Shown here: piece after piece, positions 7,423 to 15,703 of the stretch
How positions within the stretch are numbered: position 1 is the first letter of the stretch
How the letters are laid out: each line of letters opens with the position of its first letter
Source of the DNA: Streptomyces macrolidinus
GTDB taxonomy: Bacteria; Actinomycetota; Actinomycetes; Streptomycetales; Streptomycetaceae
DNA length: 64,000 bases
Assembly: GCF_023887685.1 (NCBI RefSeq)
Contig: NZ_JAMWMR010000001.1
Location: 124,001-188,000, forward strand
Reading direction: 5' to 3'
Notes under the pieces: generated by a model
The model's input: the letters and a program-made list of their open reading frames with translations, nothing else
The model's database searches: none
Told to the model about the DNA's origin: nothing
Made by a program: the position numbers and the translations under genes

Positions 7423-9300
7423 TCAGTTCCTGCGGCATGCCTCCGCGTCCACCAGCGCGGAGATACGATCCGGCGGCACCGGCCGTGAGTACAGCCACCC
7501 CTGGCCGGTGTCGCAGCCGATCCGGCGCAACCGGCTGGCCTGCGCGGAGGTCTCCACGCACTCGGCGGTGACCGTGAGCCCCAGCCGGTGGGCCAACTGG
7601 ATCATCGCTTCCACGACCACCTCGTCCGCGGGGTTGGGATGTGCGTCCGTGCCCTCGTACTGGAAGCCGCGGACGAACGAGCCGTCCAACTTCAGTACCG
7701 ACACCGGCAGTCGGCTGAGATAGGCGAGGTTGGAGTAGCCCGTACCGAAGTCGTCGATCGCGATCTGCACCCCCATGTCACTGAGCGCCTGGAGCACTTG
7801 GAGCGGACGCCCGGCCGAGCCCATCACCGCCGACTCCGTCAGCTCCAACTGGAGCAGATGCGGGGCGAGTTCGGTCTCGGCGAGGGTCCGCGCCACGTCC
7901 GCCACCAGGTCGGAGTCCCAGACCTGACGCACCGCCACGTTCACGCTCACGAAGATCGGCGGCTCGTCCGGGCGCTCCAACTGCCAGCGGCGCGCCTGTC
8001 GACAGGCGGTCGTCAGCACCCAGCGCCCGAGCTGCACGATCGAGCCGTCCTCCTCCGCCAGACCGATGAACCGATTCGGCGTCAGCGTGCCGAACTGGGG
8101 GTGATGCCAGCGCACCAGCGCCTCGACCCCGCGTACCCGGCCGTCCTCCAGACCCACCAACGGCTGGTACTCCAGGGCGAATTCACCCCGTTCGATGGCG
8201 GGCCGCAGACCGGAGGACAGGGCCTGGCGGGTCATGCGGTGGGCGTTGCGCTCGGGGTCGAAGAGGGTCCAGCGAGCCTTGCCGTCGGCCTTCGCCCAGT
8301 ACAGCGTCGTATCGGCCGCCTGCATCAGACCGGTCGCCGTGGTCCCGGCGGCATGCCGCTCGACGACACCGATGGAGGCGGACACGGACAGACGCTGCCC
8401 GGACAGGTCGAACGGCGCCTGGAGCGCCGCCAGTACCGACTCGGCCAGTTCGGCGAGTTGATCGGTTCCGGTGGAGGCCTCGACGAGCAGCGCGAACTCG
8501 TCACCGCCCAGCCGGGCCACCAGCGGTGTGGTGGGCCGGGTGCGCCCCGCCTCCTGCGCGCAGTGCGTCAGACGCTCCGCGACGGCCGTGAGCAGCCGGT
8601 CGCCGACACGGTGCCCGAGCGTGTCGTTGACCGCCTTGAAGCCGTCCAGGTCCAGATAGCACAGCCCGATCCGGCCGGTGCCGCTCTCCTCGTACGCCTC
8701 CGCCTCCAGCGCGGCCGACAGGCGTTCGAAGAACAGGGTGCGGTTGGGCAGCCGGGTCATCGGGTCATGCATCTGCACATGCCGGAGCCGGGCCTGGAGT
8801 TCGCGGTGCGCGCTGATGTCGGCGACCGAGAGCAGGACCGGCTGTTCGGCCGCGGGCAGCGGGGTGGCCGTCACCCGCACCCACAGGGAGTGCCCGTCGG
8901 GGTGTTTGAGACGGCGTGTGCTGCGCAGCCGGGCCTGACGGCCGCGCAGCATCTCGTGGTACGCGTGAACCGTGCGGGCGTCGGAGGACAGGTCCAGCAG
9001 ATCGGCGGCGACCTTGCCGACCAACCCGTCCGCACCGGTGCCGAGCAGCGAGCCCATCGCCTCGTTGGCGGTGGCGATCAGGCCCTCCCTGCTGACCACG
9101 GCCATGGCGAGCGGCGCGACCCCGAACACGGCGCCGTACGCGACGGGTTGAGGATCGGGGGCAGGGGCGAGCGAGAGCGGGTGCACCCCGGCGGGGGGCA
9201 CCGGCGCGGACCTGCCGATCGGGGGATGTGTATGACTCTCTGTGACGGCCGGGCTGACGGGGTCTGCCGCGGGCGCCTGCCCTTCGGACGTTCCGCTCAC
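7423..9300 (-). CDS. cdgA: PAS-GGDEF-EAL cyclic-di-GMP protein (CdgA-like)
   Basis: Cytoplasmic protein of 625 aa with both domains of c-di-GMP turnover. A PAS/PAC sensor region (about 55-170) is followed by GGDEF (RLGGDEFALL intact; no RxxD inhibitory motif at the usual place) and EAL (VEALVRWHH, ELTES, IDDFGTGYSNL and ECVET present), so both synthesis and hydrolysis are possible. There are no membrane segments. The GTG start has GGGAG 7 nt upstream. Architecture, neighbourhood and a BldD-type box 233-245 bp upstream match S. coelicolor CdgA, a BldD target affecting development. The symbol rests on those parallels, not on an alignment. In Streptomyces c-di-GMP drives BldD dimerisation, so feedback is plausible. 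Confidence 0.88.
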   Translation of the reverse strand: MSGTSEGQAPAADPVSPAVTESHTHPPIGRSAPVPPAGVHPLSLAPAPDPQPVAYGAVFGVAPLAMAVVSREGLIATANEAMGSLLGTGADGLVGKVAADLLDLSSDARTVHAYHEMLRGRQARLRSTRRLKHPDGHSLWVRVTATPLPAAEQPVLLSVADISAHRELQARLRHVQMHDPMTRLPNRTLFFERLSAALEAEAYEESGTGRIGLCYLDLDGFKAVNDTLGHRVGDRLLTAVAERLTHCAQEAGRTRPTTPLVARLGGDEFALLVEASTGTDQLAELAESVLAALQAPFDLSGQRLSVSASIGVVERHAAGTTATGLMQAADTTLYWAKADGKARWTLFDPERNAHRMTRQALSSGLRPAIERGEFALEYQPLVGLEDGRVRGVEALVRWHHPQFGTLTPNRFIGLAEEDGSIVQLGRWVLTTACRQARRWQLERPDEPPIFVSVNVAVRQVWDSDLVADVARTLAETELAPHLLQLELTESAVMGSAGRPLQVLQALSDMGVQIAIDDFGTGYSNLAYLSRLPVSVLKLDGSFVRGFQYEGTDAHPNPADEVVVEAMIQLAHRLGLTVTAECVETSAQASRLRRIGCDTGQGWLYSRPVPPDRISALVDAEACRRN

Positions 9301-9764
9301 CGCTCGCTCCCGGAGTGCACTCGTTCTTCGTACGGTTCTCGTGGGTCTCGCCGGGGCCGACGGCCGCGTGGTGAGTGGCCGTACCAGCCGTGTCCGTGCA
9401 GGAAAGTGTGCCGATCATAGAGGCTGACTCGGAGGCCTTCCAGCCACCGTCCAGTCTCCCGGACCGGGCACAGGTTCTGACAGATCGTTTCTGCCCGGAC
9501 CTGGCCAGGTTCCTTCCGGCCACGATTGACTGTGACGTTCCGTGAGCGTTCCGGGCATCGGCCCATGTCGGCCGCCCCTCTCGATGCTCCAGCGTCATCC
9601 TTCGCTTCCGCTCCGTACCGCCCCCTCGGCGGCCGACGCGGCTCCCTCTGCCCTTTCCCCCGAGTGAGGCCATCTCACCCTTCTGGGGCAGGCAAACAGG
9701 GCATCGTAGTACAAGTACGACAAGGCTGGGTGGGGAGTTCCCTGAACCGCACCCGGAGGTCGCC
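9301..9764. other. Intergenic region between cdgA-like and M6 protease genes
   Basis: 464 bp separate these divergent genes. It holds a BldD-type box at 9533-9545 and the protease leader with GGAGG at 9755-9759. Long overlapping frames on both strands show no domain and look like high-G+C shadows. I see no other RNA gene or repeat. Confidence 0.6.
9533..9545. promoter_or_regulatory. BldD-type box
   Basis: TGAC-GTTCC-GTGA fits the BldD consensus TNAC-N5-GTNA exactly. It lies 233-245 bp upstream of the GGDEF-EAL start, which would require a long leader, and about 220 bp upstream of the M6 protease. BldD control of cdgA is known in S. coelicolor; here it is inferred from the match. Confidence 0.55.
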
Positions 9765-11036
9765 GTGCTGCCCTTGCTGCGCACCGCCGCGGCCGTGTGC
9801 GCCGCGATGGCCGCGCTGGTGGCGACCTCGCTCGTCACGGGCCCCGCGCTCGCCGACTCCCCGGCCGCGCCCTGCGAACTCACGCGCAGTCAGGCCCATC
9901 ACTCGGAGGGCCTCGACACCTGGAACGGCACATACACGCGCCCCACCCGCCCGCTCGACGCGGTCCTGGTGTTCCTGTCCTTCCCGGGCTCGGCGCCGAC
10001 GACCACACCGGCCCAGCTCACCGCGGACTACTTCCCGGCCACCAGCCGGTTCTACGCACGCGCCTCCTATGGCCGATTCGCGCTGCGCCCGCACCCGGTG
10101 GGCCACTGGATGCGCATGCCGCACTCCGCCTCCTCCTACGCCATACAGCGCGACTGGGACCCGGAGCACCGGGACGCGTACTTGCGTGACGCGTTTGCCG
10201 TCGCGCAGAAGAAGGTCGACTTCTCGCGGTACGACATCGTGTACTTCGTGGCCGACCCGGACGCACCGGGTGTCGACTCGGACGCCACGAAGGTGGTCAA
10301 CTTCGAGACGCCGCGGCGGGTGAGCGGCAAGGACGTCCACCGGGTGGTCACGGTCTTCGAGAAGCATCCGCCGGACCGGCTGGTCCTTGCGCACGAGACG
10401 GGCCATGTCCTCGATCTGCCCGATCTCTATCACCGCCCCATGGACGGCAAGGGCGACTGGGACACCTATGTCGGCGACTGGGACCTCATGGGCAGCCAGT
10501 TCGGCCTGGCGCCCGACCTGTTCGCCTGGCACAAGTGGAAGCTGGGGTGGCTGGACGACCGCCAGGTGGCGTGTGTTCGGGGTGCGGCGGGCGCCCGGCT
10601 GACATTGGAGCCGTTGGAGGCGGCGGCGACCGGGGCGCGGCAGGTGCCGGTGGCCGCGGGCGCGCCGCCGCCGGCTCCCGGGGTGCAGACGTTCGGCTCG
10701 GGGCGCGGCACCAAGCTGGCGGTCGTACGGACGGGGCCCGACACCGTGATCGCCCTGGAGGGGCGCGCCGCGCTGGGCAACGACGTGTCGGTCTGCAGGC
10801 AGGGGATCCTCGTCTACCGCGTCCACGGCGAGACGGAGTCCGGCGGCGGCCCGATCGAGGTCCTCGACGCCCACCCACACTCTGAGGCCTGCCGCACCAC
10901 CTCGGTCTACCCCCAGCTCGGAGACGCCCCGGTGAGCGTAGGGGAGACCTTCACGGTCCCAGGAGACGGAGTCCGCGTAACAGTAGAGGACCGCACACCA
11001 ACCGGAGCCTGGACAGTGAAGATCAAGAGAGGATGA
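9765..11036 (+). CDS. Secreted M6-family zinc metalloprotease
   Basis: Secreted protease of 423 aa from GTG 9765, with GGAGG 5 nt upstream. The signal peptide contains TAAAVCAAMAALVATSLVTG and ends at ALA. The zinc motif is HETGH within LVLAHETGHVLDLPDLYH, and DWDLMGS provides the downstream Met turn seen in M6 (immune inhibitor A-like) peptidases. The C-terminal part is beta-rich with three cysteines and may be a binding domain. The substrate is unknown. The gene is followed directly by the 60-bp tandem repeat. Confidence 0.85.
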   Translation: MLPLLRTAAAVCAAMAALVATSLVTGPALADSPAAPCELTRSQAHHSEGLDTWNGTYTRPTRPLDAVLVFLSFPGSAPTTTPAQLTADYFPATSRFYARASYGRFALRPHPVGHWMRMPHSASSYAIQRDWDPEHRDAYLRDAFAVAQKKVDFSRYDIVYFVADPDAPGVDSDATKVVNFETPRRVSGKDVHRVVTVFEKHPPDRLVLAHETGHVLDLPDLYHRPMDGKGDWDTYVGDWDLMGSQFGLAPDLFAWHKWKLGWLDDRQVACVRGAAGARLTLEPLEAAATGARQVPVAAGAPPPAPGVQTFGSGRGTKLAVVRTGPDTVIALEGRAALGNDVSVCRQGILVYRVHGETESGGGPIEVLDAHPHSEACRTTSVYPQLGDAPVSVGETFTVPGDGVRVTVEDRTPTGAWTVKIKRG

Positions 11037-11058
11037 ACGACACACACACCTTCACAGG

Positions 11059-11250
11059 CCCACCGCGATACACCCGGCTCCAGGGCAGCGCCCTCCGCCG
11101 CCCCCAGAACACCAGACGTCCACCGCGATACACCCGGCTCCAGGGCAGCGCCCTCCTCCGAGCCCAGAACACTTGACGCCCACCGCGATACACCCGGCTC
11201 CAGGGCAGCGCCCTCCTCCGAGCCCAGAACACTTGACGCCCACCGCGCCA
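11059..11250. repeat. 60-bp tandem repeat, three full units plus a partial one
   Basis: CCACCGCGATACACCCGGCT begins units at 11060, 11120 and 11180, and a partial unit starts near 11240, giving an exact 60-bp period. Units 2 and 3 are nearly identical and unit 1 is slightly diverged. Because 60 is divisible by 3, all frames repeat with a 20-residue period (for example RWASSVLGSEEGAALEPGVS on the minus strand), but no start or context supports translation. The array runs from the protease stop to the tRNA-linked module. Confidence 0.92.
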
Positions 11251-11257
11251 TGCCCAA

Positions 11258-11365
11258 GGGGGTGTGGGTGGCAAAGCCCCCACAACGCGCGGCAAAGCCG
11301 CGCAAAACACGAAGATGACGACCCAGGTTCGCGCAGTCCGCGAACATGGGTCGCCATCGTCATCG
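11258..11365 (-). repeat. Structured module 3' of tRNA-Lys copy 3, includes terminator
   Basis: Second copy of the module seen at 2846-2952: the GTGGG/CCCAC stem, GCGCGGC-AAA-GCCGCGC, and a long hairpin at 11314-11358 with outer stem GATGACGACCC/GGGTCGCCATC (one mismatch) and inner GTTCGCG/CGCGAAC. Stems are preserved while loops differ from the first copy. It probably terminates tRNA-Lys copy 3. Confidence 0.75.
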
Positions 11366-11439
11366 TGCGCCGCCAGGGACTCGAACCCCGGACCCGCTGA
11401 TTAAGAGTCAGCTGCTCTAACCAACTGAGCTAGCGGCGC
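11366..11439 (-). tRNA. tRNA-Lys (anticodon CTT), copy 3
   Basis: This 74-nt gene is identical to copies 1 and 2. Its 5' end (11430-11439 on the plus strand) overlaps the last 10 nt of the minus-strand coding sequence ending at 11430, so the tRNA may be processed from, or read together with, that gene's transcript. Confidence 0.97.
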
Positions 11440-12080
11440 CTGCTGACGTCGTAGACCTTAGCACTCTGGTCGGGGGGAGGAAAAATCGAAATCTGTGGGG
11501 TGGGGGAGGTGGCTGCGCGGGCCGCGCGGACGGCTGCCCACAGGACGACTTCCGGGCCCGGGAGCCAGGGGTGGCGGGTGTCGGGGGCGACGAGCCAGCG
11601 GGAGGCGAGCGGGGGCCGGTCGGCCGTGGTGTGGACCGCGGGGAGGGTCACGGCGTCGCCGGTGCCGTGGCACAGGAGCGGTGGCAGCGCGTGGGCGCGG
11701 GTGGTTCCGGTGGGGCTGCGGTGGTCGTTCCATTCCTCCCAGCCGAGCAGGGTGGGCAGCCGCTGGGCCGTGCCGGGCGCCGCGAACAGCAGCATGCGGC
11801 CCCGGTGGACGGCGACGGGCCCGGAGCCGGGACCCTCGTCCCAGAGCCGGTCCAGCATGCGGCGGCCGAAGATCGCGGGCGCGTTGACGATGTCGAACGC
11901 GGTGCCGCAGGGCAGTACGACCGCGGCGCCGGGGCGCTCGGCCCAGGAGTCCAGGGCGGCGCGGGGGCGCGCTTGCGCCGAGGCCAGCCATGCGGCGCCG
12001 TCCGGGGTGACGCCCATGAGGTCGTACCCCTCGGGCAGGGGCGTACGGACGGGGGCGGGGGACGGCGTTCGGCTGCTCAT
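11430..12080 (-). CDS. Small Prim-Pol-like protein (bifunctional primase/polymerase N-terminal type)
   Basis: Protein of 216 aa resembling a short Streptomyces family usually labelled bifunctional DNA primase/polymerase because of the N-terminal Prim-Pol domain. Recognisable strings are VLPCGTAFDIVNAPAIFGRR, LLFAAPGTAQRLPTLLGWEEW and LLCHGTGDAVTLPA. No clear catalytic acidic triad is visible, so enzymatic activity is doubtful. The C-terminal end runs 10 nt into tRNA-Lys copy 3. The start has only a weak Shine-Dalgarno site. It is not visibly linked to a replication module. Confidence 0.7.
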   Translation of the reverse strand: MSSRTPSPAPVRTPLPEGYDLMGVTPDGAAWLASAQARPRAALDSWAERPGAAVVLPCGTAFDIVNAPAIFGRRMLDRLWDEGPGSGPVAVHRGRMLLFAAPGTAQRLPTLLGWEEWNDHRSPTGTTRAHALPPLLCHGTGDAVTLPAVHTTADRPPLASRWLVAPDTRHPWLPGPEVVLWAAVRAARAATSPTPQISIFPPPDQSAKVYDVSRRR

Positions 12081-12172
12081 GCGGTCAGATCTACCGGCGG
12101 TGTGCGGCGGGCTCGCGAAAGTCGCGGAAATCCGGGACAGGAGGGGGCGGGGCCGGGTACCTTGCCGCCCGG

Positions 12173-12246
12173 TATATGCCGGGTCCGGTCCGTGTACCTG
12201 CCGTGTACCTGCCGGTCGGGTTCGTGTATATGCCGGGTCCGGTCCG
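12173..12246. repeat. Direct repeat pair with short internal repeats
   Basis: TATATGCCGGGTCCGGTCCG occurs at 12173-12192 and 12227-12246. Between the copies GTGTACCTGCC is repeated twice. The block sits directly downstream of the 121-aa gene (stop at 12250). Confidence 0.85.
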
Positions 12247-12249
12247 GGC

Positions 12250-12615
12250 TCAGCCCAGGTTCTCCGGGCCGCTCGCGTCGCCGCCGCGCTGCAGATCGCG
12301 GCCGAACTCCACCATCTTCAGCGCGTAGTCCTCGGTCCACTCGGCGTGATCGCCGATGGCCGCCGGGCTCAGCCGGTCCAGGCGGCGCGGGTCGGCGAGC
12401 TGGGCCGCGGCGATCGCCTGGAACTCCACCGCACGGTCGGCGGCGGCGCGGAACGCCTGCGCCAGCTCCGTAGCGCGCGCCAGCAGGGTCCGTGGGTCCT
12501 CGATCGACTCCAGGTCGAAGAAGTGCTCCGGATCGGAGGCCGCTTCCGCGGGCTCGAAGAGCAGGGGCGCGGGGCGTAGCCGCGGCTCGTTCCGACGCGG
12601 CGTGGGCTCCGCCAT
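12250..12615 (-). CDS. Conserved hypothetical protein, 121 aa
   Basis: Charged, mostly helical protein of 121 aa with no domain I recognise. ATG 12615 has a strong GAGGAGGAG Shine-Dalgarno site. The first 30 residues are basic and Pro-rich. The rest (EHFFDLESIEDPRTLLARATELAQAF and onward) has heptad-like Ala/Leu spacing that could form a helical bundle. No signal peptide or membrane segment. It lies downstream of the helicase gene but is separated from it by a terminator, so it is probably an independent unit. Confidence 0.75.
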   Translation of the reverse strand: MAEPTPRRNEPRLRPAPLLFEPAEAASDPEHFFDLESIEDPRTLLARATELAQAFRAAADRAVEFQAIAAAQLADPRRLDRLSPAAIGDHAEWTEDYALKMVEFGRDLQRGGDASGPENLG

Positions 12616-12638
12616 GTCTTCTCCTCCTCGTACGGTTT

Positions 12639-12663
12639 CGGTGGCACCCTCGGGGTGCCACCG
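12639..12663 (-). terminator. Terminator after the helicase gene
   Basis: Perfect 11-bp stem (CGGTGGCACCC at 12639-12649, complement at 12653-12663) with a 3-nt loop. It lies 50 bp beyond the stop of the minus-strand helicase gene and just upstream of the 121-aa gene. Confidence 0.88.
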
Positions 12664-12713
12664 TCCATTGTCGCGCGACCGCACAAGGGGGCACCGGCGA
12701 GCGGGCGCGCCGG

Positions 12714-14078
12714 TCAGGGGCGCCAGGGCACCCGGTGCTCCGACCACTGGTCCCAGGTGGACATCATGGCCTCCCAGCCGTCCGGGAACTTCACCGTCAC
12801 CCCCAGTTGCACCGGCTCCGTCGAGGGGTGGTCGTCCAGGAGCCGGGTCACCCCGGCGCGGCAGACCACGATGCACGCGTGCCGGTGCCGGGAGGCGAGG
12901 ACGCACAGGCGGCCCGTCTCCAGGTGGAACGCGGTCGCGTCCGGGCGGCCCGACAGCGGATGCAGCACCACGGTCACATCGAACTCCCGGCCCTGGAGCC
13001 GGTTCGCCGTGTCCACCGTCACCTCCGGCACCCCGAGGTCCGCCAGTGCGGCGCGCACCGCCGCCGCCTGGTCCCGGTGGGCCGTGCCGACGGCGATACG
13101 GTCCGCGGTCAGCGCCACCGGCTCCGCGGACCGCTCCGAGGTCGCCGCCCCGCCCCGGTCGAGGAGCCGCCGTACGACCTGGGCCACCGCCCGTACCGCC
13201 TCGGGGTCCGTCCGCGGGGTGTGCCGGGCGGGCAGTTCCAGCAGCCCCCAGCCCGTCTCGGCCGCCTCGTCGATCACGCGGTCGGGGCCCGAGCCGTCCG
13301 AGGCCACCGCGAACGCGAGTCGCCGGTCCCCGTGGTCCGTACCGCTGCGGAAGCGCGTGTACGGATAGAAGGCGTCCGACACCAGCGGCGCCGCCGACGC
13401 CGGAAGCCGCCAGGACACCGGCAGCCGGTGCTGCGGCAGCTCGGGGTTGTGGGCCAGGAGCGTCGAGACCGCGGACGCCGACGGGTCGTACGACAGCCCG
13501 GCCCACTGCTCCGCGCCCACGATCGCGAACGGGTCCAACTGGCCGGGGTCGCCGACGAACAGCGCGCGTTCGAACAGCCCGGCCACGGCCAGCAGCGCGT
13601 CCGAGCGCATCTGGTACGCCTCGTCCACGATCGCGTGCCGCCACGGCTCGACGCCCTTGACGTGCGCCCACTTGGCCGCCGTCGAGATGACGACGTCCAG
13701 GCCCGCCAGGTCGCCCGCCTTCGCGGACTTGCGGACGTTCGGCAGCGCGTCGAGCGCCTTGTCGTACGGGTCGGGGTCGCTGCTGTGCAGTCGGCCGACC
13801 GGCAGGTCGGGGTTCTTCTCCGCCAGCCGCAGCACCAGATCGTCGACCTGCGCGTTGGTCTGCGCGATCACCATCAACGGGCGCCCGGCAGCCGCGAGTT
13901 CGAGCGCGGCGCGGACGACCAGCGTCGACTTCCCGGCGCCGGGCGGGGAGTCCACGACGACCCCGCGGTGGGTGCCGTGCAGCGTGTCGCGCAGGATCGC
14001 CTCGGTGGCGCGGGTGGCCTCGGCCCCCGGGTCGAAGGCACGGCCGCGGTCCCCGTCCGGCGCGTACAGCGTGGTCAC
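12714..14078 (-). CDS. Superfamily 1 DNA/RNA helicase-like ATPase (Dna2/UPF1 type)
   Basis: P-loop NTPase of 454 aa. Walker A is SPPGAGKST (Lys50) and Walker B VDEAY (Asp152-Glu153). QTNAQVDDLVLRL is motif Ia-like, GDPGQLDPFAI is motif III, and the C-terminal half carries VDTANRLQGREFDVTVV (motif V) and LASRHRHACIVV (motif VI). This is the AAA_11/AAA_12 arrangement of SF1B helicases. The GTG start has GGAGG 7 nt upstream and overlaps the previous stop as GTGA. It is the last gene of the trio with the 542-aa protein and the Fe-S nuclease. At this length no nuclease is fused to it; the nuclease is encoded separately two genes upstream. Confidence 0.85.
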   Translation of the reverse strand: MTTLYAPDGDRGRAFDPGAEATRATEAILRDTLHGTHRGVVVDSPPGAGKSTLVVRAALELAAAGRPLMVIAQTNAQVDDLVLRLAEKNPDLPVGRLHSSDPDPYDKALDALPNVRKSAKAGDLAGLDVVISTAAKWAHVKGVEPWRHAIVDEAYQMRSDALLAVAGLFERALFVGDPGQLDPFAIVGAEQWAGLSYDPSASAVSTLLAHNPELPQHRLPVSWRLPASAAPLVSDAFYPYTRFRSGTDHGDRRLAFAVASDGSGPDRVIDEAAETGWGLLELPARHTPRTDPEAVRAVAQVVRRLLDRGGAATSERSAEPVALTADRIAVGTAHRDQAAAVRAALADLGVPEVTVDTANRLQGREFDVTVVLHPLSGRPDATAFHLETGRLCVLASRHRHACIVVCRAGVTRLLDDHPSTEPVQLGVTVKFPDGWEAMMSTWDQWSEHRVPWRP

Positions 14079-15703
14079 AGGAGGTCCTCCTCGGTCACCG
14101 GGTCCGGATACGCCGTCGCGTCGGCCTCGCCCGGTGGCCCGCCGTGCGTCCACGGTGTCTCCTCCGGGTCGGGCAGCTTCGCCCCGCCGCGCTGCTCGTG
14201 CTCGAAGAGCGTGAAGCAGAGGCGGTCGCCCTTCTCGGGGACGGACCCGGCCTCCGGTTCCTTGCCGCGGCCCATCTTGTCGAGGACGCGCAGGACCACG
14301 AGCACGTCCGCCCCGTCCCCGCCCGGTCCCGCCGATCCCTCCGTGCCCTCGTATCCGACGAACTCGGCCGCCTGCGGCTTGCCGTTCAGCGACCGGTACA
14401 CCTTCGTGCGCTCCCCGAGATGCGGCCGGTCCTCGGTCCGCAGGGTCACCAGGGGGCGCGGGCTCGGCCGCTTCCCCTCGCTGTAGGTCATCACCACGTC
14501 CAGCACCTCGCCCGCGAACGCCTCCCCGGCGAGCCGCCGTCCGGCCATGACGAGCGGGTCGTCCAGGGCCTCCTGGGCTTCCAGCCGGGCCTGTTCGCGC
14601 TCGCGCGTGGCGAGCTTGTTCGCCGCGGTGACCGCGTCGTCGCGGCGCGGCTGCGGCGGCTCCCCGGCGGCGACGCGGTCGCGGTGCATGGTGAACGACC
14701 AGCGGTCGCGCGTCCACCGGTCCACGACATGCTCCCCCTCGGGCAGCGCCCGCAGCAGATCGAGCCCGCGCCACACCGCGTCCCAGGTGGGGCGCGTACG
14801 ACTGGCGACGAGAGCACGGATCTCCCGTTCGGCGGCGGTCAGTTCACCGAAGCGGTCGTCCGCCTCGACGCCGTCCTCGGCAGCGGCGAACCGGGTGCGC
14901 GCCCGGTCGTAGCGCTCGATGGCCGGGGCGAGCAGCTTGTTGTCGAAGGCCGGGTCGGTGGCGGGCCCGGCCGGTGGGCACAGCAACTGCCCGTCCGCGT
15001 CCCGCGCCAGCTCGGCCCGCACCGCCGCGTCCGCGCCCGAGCCGCCGTCCGGCGGGTCGATCCAGGCGAGCAGGGCGCCCAGATGCTGGTCCTCCAGGCT
15101 GGACTGGCCCGTCGCCCAGTGCCGCGTCAGCACCTCGGTGAGGGCGAGCAGCAGCGAGGAGCCGGGGACGCGGGCGCGCTCGCCGTAGTGCGTGAGCCAG
15201 CGGCCCAGCAGCGGGACGCGCGGCGGCGCCGGATGCGCGGTCTCGGGGTCCTGCTCGGCGGTGCGGCGAAAGCGCATGGAGCGGCCGAGGAGCCGTACGA
15301 ACTCGATGCCCGCCCGGCTCGGCACGATGATCTGCGGGGCGTCCGCGCACAGGTCGACCTCGACCTTGACCCGCTTGCCGGTGGTCGGGTCGGTCTCGCT
15401 GCGCTCGGCGGTCTCGACCGCGTCGGCGTACGCGTCGACACAGGGCAGGACGATGTCCGCGAGGTCGGCGAGGAACGCGAACCGCAGGTCGCGGTCGCGC
15501 GGTTGGGGCACCACGAGCAGCCGGGGCGCGTCCCGTTCCGTGCCGACGAGCGCCCCGAGCGGGGCCCCGGCCTCGCCCGCGGTGGTGAGCGGTACGAGGA
15601 CGAGAGGTCGCTCGGACAGATGCCGGTGCCGGACGGTGGCGGCGGGCTGGGCGCGGCCCGAGCGGACGGCCTCCAGCCGGGCGAGGGCGGTGATCAGCGA
15701 CAT
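14075..15703 (-). CDS. Protein of unknown function, middle gene of nuclease-helicase operon
   Basis: Protein of 542 aa with no domain that I recognise. There is no signal peptide, membrane segment or P-loop. It is acidic and Arg-rich. The N-terminal third contains a compact alpha/beta-looking part (LVLVPLTTAGEAGAPLGALV, LRFAFLADLADIVLPCVDAY). The middle has long helical stretches (ATREREQARLEAQEAL), and the C-terminal part is beta-rich (FAGEVLDVVMTYSEG, RPLVTLRTEDRPHLGERTKV) and may hold an OB- or SH3-like barrel. It overlaps the nuclease gene by 10 nt and the helicase gene by 4 nt, so the three are translationally coupled and probably act together. A nucleic-acid-binding scaffold is my guess. 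Confidence 0.8.
   Translation of the reverse strand: MSLITALARLEAVRSGRAQPAATVRHRHLSERPLVLVPLTTAGEAGAPLGALVGTERDAPRLLVVPQPRDRDLRFAFLADLADIVLPCVDAYADAVETAERSETDPTTGKRVKVEVDLCADAPQIIVPSRAGIEFVRLLGRSMRFRRTAEQDPETAHPAPPRVPLLGRWLTHYGERARVPGSSLLLALTEVLTRHWATGQSSLEDQHLGALLAWIDPPDGGSGADAAVRAELARDADGQLLCPPAGPATDPAFDNKLLAPAIERYDRARTRFAAAEDGVEADDRFGELTAAEREIRALVASRTRPTWDAVWRGLDLLRALPEGEHVVDRWTRDRWSFTMHRDRVAAGEPPQPRRDDAVTAANKLATREREQARLEAQEALDDPLVMAGRRLAGEAFAGEVLDVVMTYSEGKRPSPRPLVTLRTEDRPHLGERTKVYRSLNGKPQAAEFVGYEGTEGSAGPGGDGADVLVVLRVLDKMGRGKEPEAGSVPEKGDRLCFTLFEHEQRGGAKLPDPEETPWTHGGPPGEADATAYPDPVTEEDLL

Noticed and set aside
9526..10323. Plus-strand frame of 265 aa over the protease start
   Set aside because: Low-complexity Arg/Pro/Thr translation in the wrong frame of the M6 protease; no domain.
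11059..11250. CRISPR array
   Set aside because: The units are contiguous 60-bp tandem copies without unique spacers.
10907..11363. Minus-strand frame with perfect 20-residue repeats
   Set aside because: The periodicity follows from the 60-bp tandem repeat; there is no convincing start and it overlaps the protease gene end.
12077..12694. Arg-rich minus-strand frame over the 121-aa gene
   Set aside because: Shadow frame with extreme composition and no start signal.
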